Shown here: positions 54,385-61,767 of the stretch, in pieces
Layout of the letters: the number at the start of each line of letters is the position of its first letter
Position numbering within the stretch: position 1 is the first letter of the stretch
Assembly: GCA_963834725.1 (NCBI GenBank)
Contig: CAWICN010000001.1
Coordinates: 248,001 to 312,000 of the forward strand
DNA: 64,000 nt
Source: PALSA-693 sp963834725
GTDB taxonomy: Bacteria > Actinomycetota > Acidimicrobiia > Acidimicrobiales > Palsa-688
Reading direction: 5' to 3'
Made by a program: the position numbers and the translations under genes
The notes under the pieces: model-generated
The model's input: only the letters and a program-made list of their open reading frames with translations
What the model was told of the DNA's origin: nothing
The model's database searches: none

Positions 54385-54579
54385 ATGGCCACCAAGACCC
54401 CCACCACCGTCGAGGACTGGAGCAAGATCCTGATCGCCGCCACCAAGCGACTGGAGAACGCCAACACGGAGTCCGCCATCACCAAAGCGGCCGCGTCCAG
54501 GGATGAGGCCATGATCGGGATGCGGGACGCCAGAGCCAGTTACGCCCAGATCGCCCAGGTCCTGGGGGGGTCCCCATGA
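54385..54579 (+). CDS. small HTH-like protein, probably cut by a G-run frameshift
   Basis: MATKTPTTVEDWSKILIAAT, later AASRDEAMIGMRDARASYAQ IAQVLGGSP, 64 aa. The end is the first half of a sigma-like HTH (R-D-E-A...M-R-D-A-x-A-S-Y-A-Q-I-A-x-x-L-G). A run of seven G (54564-54570) lies where the frame breaks; the other frame continues MTARARVLKAQRGAG. AGGAG precedes ATG 54385. Confidence 0.45.
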   Translation: MATKTPTTVEDWSKILIAATKRLENANTESAITKAAASRDEAMIGMRDARASYAQIAQVLGGSP

Positions 54580-54693
54580 CCGCCCGAGCCCGGGTCCTCA
54601 AGGCCCAACGCGGGGCCGGGTGATCGCCCACGACCTGAGCGGACGGACCGTCGCCGTCCACCTGAACCTGACCACCGGAGGTCCTGGGGATCC

Positions 54694-55178
54694 TTAGGAC
54701 TCCCGTACGAGTCCATCGTCCCTTTCGCCGTTCAGCCAGTCATCCTCGCCCTCGTCGCTGCCCTCCCCGTTTTCTTTTCGAATCCACCGGTCCTCCTGCT
54801 CGTCCCAGGTCATCGGCCTTTCGCTTTTGAGTAGCGACCGCGTGCTGATGTGAGTCAGGTTCCTGATGGCATCCCGCGTGTTTTCTCCAGGGCTTGCGAA
54901 CCGCAGGTACTCCTCGGCGACGCATCGGCGGTTGTCTTCCTCGGCCCAATGATCCCTGGAGATATCGCTGCAGGTATGCAAAACGTGCACTTTAGGACCG
55001 GGATCAACGCCGCCACTCCGGTAGATCATCAGCCAGCGGTGAGCCGTCCACGGTCGCCACCCCACGTAGAAGTATCCGTAACCCTGGGCGTCGATTTTCC
55101 CAACCACCGCCGACAACCGTTCCCATCCGGCGGTCCGACCAGGGCCTCGAAGAGCCCGTACTCGTAAGCCGTAAACAT
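54694..55178 (-). pseudogene. HNH endonuclease, one frameshift
   Basis: From ATG 55178: MFTAYEYGLFEALVGPPDGN GCRRWLGK; then a one-base change in an AAAA run near 55098 leads to IDAQGYGYFYVGWRPWTAHR W. The HNH module follows: AHRW, KVHVLHTC, RRCVAEEYLRFASPGENTRD AIRN. This resembles intron- or phage-borne HNH nucleases (G-x-G...A-H-R...V-x-H-x-C...C-V...H/Y-L...G-T-x-x-E-N). The acidic tail is unusual. Near the second integrase, so probably element cargo. Confidence 0.65.
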
Positions 55179-55757
55179 CCGCGAATGGTAGGACCTCGAC
55201 CCGCCCCGTTCCACAGACCGCCTGGGCGGCGCTGTGAGCGGCGATCTAGCGGTGGACCACCATCCCGGGTCCCAGCGATGTCCAGGTCCACGGTGAGACC
55301 ACAGGCGACGAGCTGGGCGACGAGGATGACCAGGCGGTCAGGGTGGGATGTCGTCACGCTGACGACATCGTCAGACGTGACAGGGCTCATCTTCTTGTCG
55401 CGGTCCCGGGTCCGGTTCCGGTCCGCCTGACGCTGGGCCTCGTTGAGCAAGGAGCAGGACTGACCACAGGTCCGGGCACTTGGGTGCTTCTGCACCCGTT
55501 CGATGGGACGGGGGTCTGGCAGACCTCGCAGAGCCGAGGGGAGCCTGCGTATTAGGGGCGCATGACGGCAGGCTGCGTCCGCCGAGAACAGGGGCGGTAG
55601 ATGGTTCGGATGTCGTCATGCTCTGGTTCAAGCATCGGTGGTCCTGCCCGCCGAATCCCGGGAGTCAATGCGATGTCTCGACTCGGAAGCATCGCGGTGG
55701 GGGGTCTAGAGACCGAGTGGTACAAGCCCGAAGGCCGAGAGAAGGTATGCCGACGGC
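55179..55757. other. 580-bp stretch without a firm gene
   Basis: A minus-strand segment around 55390-55260 (SVTTSHPDRLVILVAQLVAC GLTVDLD) looks protein-like but has no identified family or clean start. Otherwise nothing seen. Confidence 0.4.
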
Positions 55758-56087
55758 TCAGTCGCTTGCGATGAAATCGTATTCTCCGATCCCGTGCAGC
55801 ACGAGGAACGTCGCCGATGTTGTTCCACAGTTCGTGACCTGGTGCGCTCGGCCCTTGGGAACTGGCCCCCACGGCTGCCCCGGTTCCAGATCGACCTGCT
55901 GGTCGGGGTCGCGCAAGGCCAAACGAATCCGACCCTCCAGGACGTAGAAGGTGTCACCGACATTCGTGTGCCGGTGCCAGGGAACCTCTTGGGTGGGACC
56001 GATCTGCAGTTCAGTGATTCCGAAACCTGGGCGCTCGGCGTGACGAACCAGCCGTTCTACGTCCAGGCCTGATAGTGGCTCCGTCAT
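55758..56087 (-). CDS. cupin domain protein
   Basis: 109 aa, MTEPLSGLDVERLVRHAERP. QEVPWHRHTNVGDTFYVLEG is cupin motif 1 (H-x-H...E-G) and KGRAHQVTNCGTTSATFLVL motif 2. A single-domain metal-binding cupin of unknown substrate. Intact. Confidence 0.82.
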   Translation of the reverse strand: MTEPLSGLDVERLVRHAERPGFGITELQIGPTQEVPWHRHTNVGDTFYVLEGRIRLALRDPDQQVDLEPGQPWGPVPKGRAHQVTNCGTTSATFLVLHGIGEYDFIASD

Positions 56088-56666
56088 CGCACAGATCCTA
56101 CAAACCGGGCCAGATGAGACGTAGCATCGCTCGATTTGCCGGACCCTCTAGATCCCTGACCGCCGGCTTGCGGCCGATATTTCGGAGGCTTAACGAATCG
56201 CCGGGCCCCTCCTCGAGCAAGGACGGGCGGGTTGGTCACTGCGTCTCCAGAGCGGGGTCCTTCCGCCAGTTTTGTCCGATCCGAGCGCAGGCAAGTGTCG
56301 GAATGGGCATCATTGTGGTGATGGCCGGCCGTGTCCCTCGACCCGTTGCCCAGTCGGTCGACGCGAAGATCGCCTATCAGGTCTCCGGGAGCGTCGGTGC
56401 GGATCTGTTGCAGCCGCACAGACCACAGCCGGCCGACCCGGAGGGTACTAGCAGGGCTGGCCATTGGTGTTACACCGCTGCCCCGCCAGCCGCACTTCAA
56501 GATGGGAGTGCGAGTAGCCATCTCCCGCCGGGCGCCGCGGCCAAAATCATCCCGACATCCCGCAAGGACGGAGCCCCAAACGTCGATACCCGGGTGACCC
56601 CGACCGCCGGCTGCCGGGCGCATATCTGGGTGATGCCCCGGCCGATCGATTATGCGGGTCCTCCTG
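56088..56666. other. 580-bp stretch with a possible cyclase/hydrolase remnant
   Basis: Plus-strand codons near 56320-56420 (RVPRPVAQSVDAKIAYQVSG S) resemble the opening of alpha/beta hydrolase-adenylate cyclase proteins (A-R-S-x-D-V-x-I-A-Y-Q-V-x-G). Too short to call a gene; nothing else seen. Confidence 0.35.
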
Positions 56667-57080
56667 TCAGTCGTGTAGCACGGGAGCGTACGAGATGCCG
56701 ACGATGGCGCCCTCCGGTGACTGCAGCCTCGCGACCGTCTGGCCCCACGGTTCCTCGCGAGGTCCCTGCAGCAGCTCATAGGCCGCCTGCTCGAGTTCCC
56801 GTGCCGTAGGAGCAACCGTGGCGGCGTCGGCGACGTCAAATTCGATGCTGACCTGCGGCACCGGGCGCTGCGAAGGCCACTGGTCGGTTCCGAAGCACGC
56901 TTCCGCGGCTTGGGTGAGCGGCCAGATCCCGAAGGACTTGCAACCGGCGATCTGCTCGCTGTGGTGATAGCCGTCGCCCTCGCCTTGCAGCGGCAGGCCG
57001 AGGGTTTCGACATACAGCTTGTGGCTGCTGGCCGGATCGGGCGCGATCATCGCCACGGTCGCGAGGAACTCTATGTTCAT
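56667..57080 (-). CDS. VOC family protein
   Basis: 137 aa, MNIEFLATVAMIAPDPASSH, then KLYVETLGLPLQGEGDGYHH, SEQIAGCKSFGIWPL, VSIEFDVADAATVAPTAREL EQAAYELLQGPREEPWGQTV ARLQSPEGAIVGISYAP. Complete fold with a typical end. Intact. The family has many roles; GPREEPWGQ is common in glyoxalase-like resistance proteins. Confidence 0.82.
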   Translation of the reverse strand: MNIEFLATVAMIAPDPASSHKLYVETLGLPLQGEGDGYHHSEQIAGCKSFGIWPLTQAAEACFGTDQWPSQRPVPQVSIEFDVADAATVAPTARELEQAAYELLQGPREEPWGQTVARLQSPEGAIVGISYAPVLHD

Positions 57081-57298
57081 GTCTCCTTCTCTTCGCTGCT
57101 GTCACATAGGCCAGCATGGCGCGCAAAGCTGGCGATGTCTTGAACGAAACGGACATCTATGTCCCCCCTGACAGTGGGCGTCACAAACCGCTCACGTGGA
57201 CCATCCCGGTAACGCGGCGCTTGGGCAATCCACTATCTGGAGGCGCTTATGCGACGGGTTCCGATGCCGGACTGTTCACGACAGCGAGCGCCGCCGGG

Positions 57299-57810
57299 TC
57301 AGCGCCTCGGGAAGCGGTGGGTAGTGTGCGTGAAGGTCCCTTTCCCGGAGGCCATGACATTGTTCGGGTGAACCGCGTAGACCAACGCCTCGCCGCCGCC
57401 GTCATGATGGAACAGGCCGTCGTGCGCCTCATAGCGCCACCGTCCATCCCACTGGCCGACCACGGGGCCGTGAGGCGAGTCAGCAATGAGTCGTCGGTCA
57501 CCTGCACCGCGGGGCCTTCCACCACGACGTTCAGTCCCTGGTCCCAGCCGTTGCAGCCGGTGGTCAGCGCCACGTTGGGGTTGGTGCGGAGATTGAGGGC
57601 CTTCTGCTCGGCGGCGCCGGTAGAGAAGTACAGGGTGTCGTCCAGCAAGACCGCGACCAAGGGGCTGACCTGGGGGCGGCCCTCTGCTCGGACGGTGGTG
57701 ATCCAAAACAGCTGGGCGGCTTCGAGAACCCGCGTGGTGTCAACCCACGGGGTAGCGGCGGAGCCGGGCTCACTGAAGCGGGTGTCGAGTTTGGTCGCGG
57801 GTTCAGGCAT
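57299..57810 (-). pseudogene. PNPOx/F420-type split-barrel protein, one frameshift
   Basis: From ATG 57810: EPGSAATPWVDTTRVLEAAQ LFWITTVRAEGRPQVSPLVA VLLDDTLYFSTGAAEQKALN LRTNPNVALTTG is a pyridoxamine-phosphate-oxidase-like flavin/F420 fold. Near 57450 a shift leads to GQWDGRWRYEAHDGLFHHDG and VHPNNVMASGKGTFTHTTHR F, the family's normal end at 57299. The start overlaps the hydrolase stop by 8 bp, so the two are coupled. Confidence 0.75.
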
Positions 57811-58877
57811 GATCGAGTCCTCCGAGGGCTTGGGAGATGAGAGTGTCGACGCGTTCGGCGAACTGGAAGTCCCCCAAGGTGAAGTGGTTGCGCATCACTG
57901 CAACGGCGACGCCGGAGTCGATGTCGGCGAACGCGGCAGATCCATTGCCGCCGACCATCCCAAAGGTTGATCCCGGGCGGGCAGCGGAGGCGGCAGGACG
58001 ATAGGGGTTGTAGCCGAACGCCCGCTGCGACTGGACGCCTATGACCTCGTCCACTCCGCTATAGGTGGTGGCCGCCATCTCTTCGAGGCGCTCAGGCGAC
58101 ACCAGCTCGATCCCATCCACATGGCCGAGGAGCGCGGCGTAGATCTTCGCGACGCCTGCCGCGGTCATCGTTCCTATCGAGGGGATGTGGGCGCACAGGA
58201 TCTCCGGACGGTTCATGAGCTCGGCGGTGGGCGCCATCGCCGCCGGGCGTGCCCGTGCCTGGGGCGAGTCAGGATCAGGCGCCGGTGGAATCACTGCTGA
58301 GGAGGCGACCTGGTGGGCCACGTGGGGTAGGAGCCGCTCGGGTACCCCGAAGTGCACCTGGTCGGCCACCCTCAGCGGAACGGTTATCAGCTCGCAGCAG
58401 GCCCGAGATCGTCCGGCCAGTGAGCCGACGCAGCGTTTCGCCGAGGAGGAAGCCGAACGTGTAATCGTGATAGCCGAACCGCGTGCCCGGCTCCCACCAC
58501 AGCTCGGCGTCGGCTAGCAGGTCGCACATCTGCTCCCAATCGCAGAGCTGTGCCGGGGTCAGATCGGGCGGCAGCCCCGGCACGCCCGCGGTGTGACACA
58601 GCACGTGGCGAACGGTCACTTTGTCCTTACCGCGCGCAGCAAACTCCGGCCATGCCTCTGCGATTGGCACGTCGTAGTCGAGGTCACCGTCCTCGGCCAG
58701 GACGTGAGCAACCGTTGATGCGACGCCCTTGGTCGGCGACGCCGCCCGGAACAACGTGTCAGGCGTGACGGGAGCACCGGTCACACGGTCGTCTACGCCC
58801 GCCGCGACGTTCACTGCAAGCTGGCCCCTGTGCATCACCGCCACCTGGACACCAATCTCCCCACCGGAATCGATCAA
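57803..58877 (-). pseudogene. serine beta-lactamase-fold hydrolase, one frameshift
   Basis: The frame from about 58877 (TTG; true start uncertain) has GVQVAVMHRGQLAVNVAAGV, DTLFRAASPTKGVASTVAHV with the S-x-x-K nucleophile (SPTK), and WWEPGTRFGYHDYTFGFLLG with the Y-x-N-like site. Near 58385 a one-base shift leads to VHFGVPERLLPHVAHQ..., ending FGMVGGNGSAAFADIDSGVA VAVMRNHF at 57803. About 360 aa in total, like class C-related esterases/EstB-type enzymes rather than resistance enzymes. Confidence 0.75.
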
Positions 58878-59522
58878 CCTCCCACCGGCGCCCGCTATCT
58901 GGCGCTGAAGACGGCGACGGTCATACCAGCAGTCCTACCCTTCGGAGGGCCTAACGAGGAACCCGTCCACTCTGTAGACGCATGAGCACCCCAACATTCA
59001 TCGAAGAGGCCAAGGAGAACCGTCGAGTCGAGTCTCGAACGCTCCGCCTATCCCATAGGCGCGTTCCGAAGTGTCCTCTATCCACGCTGCCGCGCCATGG
59101 CATAACGCCGGGGACGGGGCGACGTTCTGCGTCATCCCAGTCCGGCCGACGAGCCGAGTTGGGCCTCCCTGCCGAGTACAGGTCCCCAACGCATGAGCTA
59201 AGCCCGGAACTGTGTGCCCGAGGTCATGTGGCGCGCCATTGTCGCTGAAGGGCGTCGGCGCCGGCTGCCCGATGTCTTTCCGCAGTGCGACGTCGACCTG
59301 CCACAAGTCAACTCGAAGATCGCTTCCTTCGAGACAGATTCGATCATCCCTCTGGTGAGTGAAGTGTTCGCCCACGGGAGGAAGATTGTCTCGGAACCGG
59401 ACGCGATCTCGGCGGCTACCCCTCTTATGCATAGTCAATCCGCGTCGGGTGCGGGTACGGCGTGATCACACATCGTGGCTCGCTCGAAGGTCCTGCCCTT
59501 TCGATCTCCGGCATCACACCGT
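58878..59522. other. 645-bp stretch without a recognisable gene
   Basis: Open frames on both strands lack motifs. No strong repeat or hairpin noticed. Confidence 0.45.
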
Positions 59523-60146
59523 TTAATGGCGCATTCTGGGCTTGAGTAGGAGTTGGCTGAGCGAGTCGGTGAGCCAAGTTTCGGCCTGGTTGAAGGTCCA
59601 CCCGGCGTCTTGGGTGAGTTGTCGCCAGTTGACTGGCGAGGTCATCATGCCGAAGACGACCTCGGCGTGTTTGGGGGTGATTCCTGTTTGTAAGGAGCCG
59701 AGGGTCTTGAGCCGGTGGGCGATCTGGGCCGCTCCTCGGTTGTGGCGGCGCATTCCGTCGGTGACAGCCGCGGCGGCTGCGGGTTCTGCGGGCTCTGCTG
59801 AGAGCAGCACTCGGATGAGGTCGCCGCAGCGTTCGTTGAGTTGGCGGGTGAGATGGACGCCCTTGGCGAGGAGCTGGTAGGGGTCGTCTTCCTCGGCGAG
59901 CTCGGCTGCAAGCTCGGCGACGCCGGCTTCTTGGTCGATGAGGTCGTTGAGGGCGAGGACCAGGGCGGACTTGGATCCGATGCTGGAGTAGATGGTTTGC
60001 ACGGCCACGCCGGACTCCTCCGCGATCTGTTGGATGGAGGTGTTGGCATAGCCGTGTGCGGCGAATAGCTGTCGAGCGGCGCGGAGGATCTCGCGGCGGG
60101 TCGCCTCGGCTGCCACTTCGCGTCGATTGGGCCGTCTCGTGCTCAC
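59523..60146 (-). CDS. TetR-family regulator
   Basis: 207 aa, intact, MSTRRPNRREVAAEATRREI. HTH: LRAARQLFAAHGYANTSIQQ IAEESGVAVQTIYSSIGSKS ALVLALNDLI. The ligand domain is helical and Ala-rich. It is divergent from the membrane-protein/hemerythrin genes, with a 90-bp shared region containing a palindrome; it probably represses them. Confidence 0.88.
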   Translation of the reverse strand: MSTRRPNRREVAAEATRREILRAARQLFAAHGYANTSIQQIAEESGVAVQTIYSSIGSKSALVLALNDLIDQEAGVAELAAELAEEDDPYQLLAKGVHLTRQLNERCGDLIRVLLSAEPAEPAAAAAVTDGMRRHNRGAAQIAHRLKTLGSLQTGITPKHAEVVFGMMTSPVNWRQLTQDAGWTFNQAETWLTDSLSQLLLKPRMRH

Positions 60147-60236
60147 CTCTTGACATTACCACGTGGCTGGAACAATACTACCTATACTAGAGCAGCATTC
60201 TAGTCACCAAGTCTACATTCTAAGCAGGAGGCCGGC
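60147..60236. promoter_or_regulatory. divergent promoter/operator region, TetR and membrane protein
   Basis: AT-rich for this DNA. ACTAGA-GCAGCAT-TCTAGT (60186-60204) is a perfect 6-bp inverted repeat that overlaps a -10-like TATACT (60183-60188); TTGACA lies at 60150-60155 and CACGTG at 60160-60165. AGCAGGAGG precedes ATG 60237. A TetR dimer here would block the rightward promoter. Confidence 0.6.
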
Positions 60237-60935
60237 ATGAACGCCGCCGCGTTGATCGACAACAACCACACCGCTATCAGACGTCTTCGAAGCGATCAGG
60301 GGCTGGCGGGCTGGGCGGGCTCGTATTCGTCGCCACCCTGGTCGTCCAAAACGCTTTGCGGGCCAACGCCCCGGGTTTTGACGCCGCCCCGACCAAGGTG
60401 ACGTCATACTTCGTCCATCATGGCGCCGCTGTTCTGGTGCCTCTTGGATTGTTCCCCCTCGGCATGCTCGCCCTGTTCACCTTCGTTGGAGTCCTTTGGC
60501 ACCGAACCCGCGACCGCGGTGCATGGCTGGCCAACCTGGGGGCCCTGGGCGCCACCGCGGTTGCCGCTCTCTTCTCCATAGTAAACGTCACCGAAATCGT
60601 GCTCGCCGCCAAAGCCAAGCAGTCGGCTCCCTCCCCGGCGGTCGTCCAAGCGTTGTGGACCACCCACGACGCCGCCTTCGGGCTCGACCTGGCCGCCGTC
60701 GCGGTGGCGCTGGTGGGACTCAGCCAAGCCGCCGCCGCCAACGGGGCTCATCCCCCCATGGATCAGGACGGCCGCCCTGCCCGGCGCGGCCTGCCTGCTC
60801 GTCACGGCCGTGTTCACCGTCGGCTTGGCCAATGGTGGTCCCTGGCTCACCCTCGGGGTGATCGGATTCGTCATCTGGGCGGTGTTCGTCGTCGCGGCCA
60901 GCAGGTCTCTCTTCCGCGACCGATCAATGCCATGA
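60237..60935 (+). pseudogene. multi-pass membrane protein (DUF4386-like), two frameshifts
   Basis: ATG 60237 opens MNAAALIDNNHTAIRRLRSD; after a one-base shift near 60298 the frame reads GGLVFVATLVVQNALRANAP, VLVPLGLFPLGMLALFTFVG, ANLGALGATAVAALFSIVNV and AFGLDLAAVAVALVGLSQAA. A second shift near 60748 gives ALPGAACLLVTAVFTVGLAN and GVIGFVIWAVFVVAASRSLF, ending at 60933-60935. Six hydrophobic segments. It resembles DUF4386-type proteins but the assignment is weak. The stop overlaps the next ATG (ATGA). Confidence 0.6.
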
Positions 60936-61530
60936 GAACCGACCAACACGAACCCGACCTGACCTTTGTCACGGTCGTTCACCGAGCGCTACGGGTCGAC
61001 GCCGCGAGCCTGCACATCGCCCTCAGCGCGGTCGACTCAGGAGATCGATCGACCAAACCCGCGGGCATCGAGGCCTGCTTCGAGCAGTACCGCCAGCAGT
61101 TCGAGGTCCGCCATCGCCACGAGGACGCACCGTTTTTCCCCGCCATCCGGGCCAGAACCGAACCCGAAACGATGCCGTGGCGTCAACTCGCCGCCCAGCA
61201 CCAAGCGCTCGCCGCCACAATGACCAGCGCCGCCACGGCGATCAGGGCACTGGCCGACCCCCACCTGCGACTGGGACACCCAACGGGCAGAGCCGGCGAC
61301 TCCCTTGCGGCGCCCGAAGCCACCTCGAAGCCCATCTCCAACTCGAAGAGCACGCTTTCCTTCCGGTTGCCCGCACCATGCTCGGCGTGGCCGAATACCG
61401 ACGCCTCGAGTCCCAGGCCCGCGAGAGCACGCACCGCCAGACGACACGGTTCCTTATCCCGTGGGCCATCGAGCACGCCACACCTGACGAACGCCAGGCG
61501 CTATTCCGCTCATCCCCCCTCCTTCGACGG
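60932..61530 (+). pseudogene. hemerythrin-domain protein, one frameshift
   Basis: ATG 60932: MRTDQHEPDLTFVTVVHRAL, HIALSAVD, ACFEQYRQQFEVRHRHEDAP FFPAIRAR, QLAAQHQALAATMTSAATAI. After a shift near 61310 come ARSHLEAHLQLEEHAFLPVA RTMLG and WAIEHATPDERQALFRS. The His and Glu of H...HxxED..FFP and H...HLxxEE..FLP are the di-iron ligands. Such proteins bind O2 or NO or store iron. Coupled to the membrane protein. The exact end is uncertain. Confidence 0.7.
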
Positions 61531-61767
61531 CGGCCAGCTGTAAGCGAGGGACGCCGCCGCCCCGTCCCCAGCCCCGGTCGTTGCCGGGGTGTCTCAGTTT
61601 CGGACGATCTCGCTACGCATCACCACCACCGCTTTTGAGCCGGTCACGTGCCAGCCCCCGACGCTGCCTCCGACGACAGCGGTATGTCGGCCCGGAGGCA
61701 GGTGCCACCCCCCGGTCTTTCCGAGACGACGAGCCGGCCTCCGGCAGCAGCGACGACTAGAAAAGGC
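61531..61767. other. intergenic stretch, nothing recognised
   Basis: About 240 bp between the converging hemerythrin remnant and the LuxR regulator; no clear terminator hairpin was identified. Confidence 0.4.
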
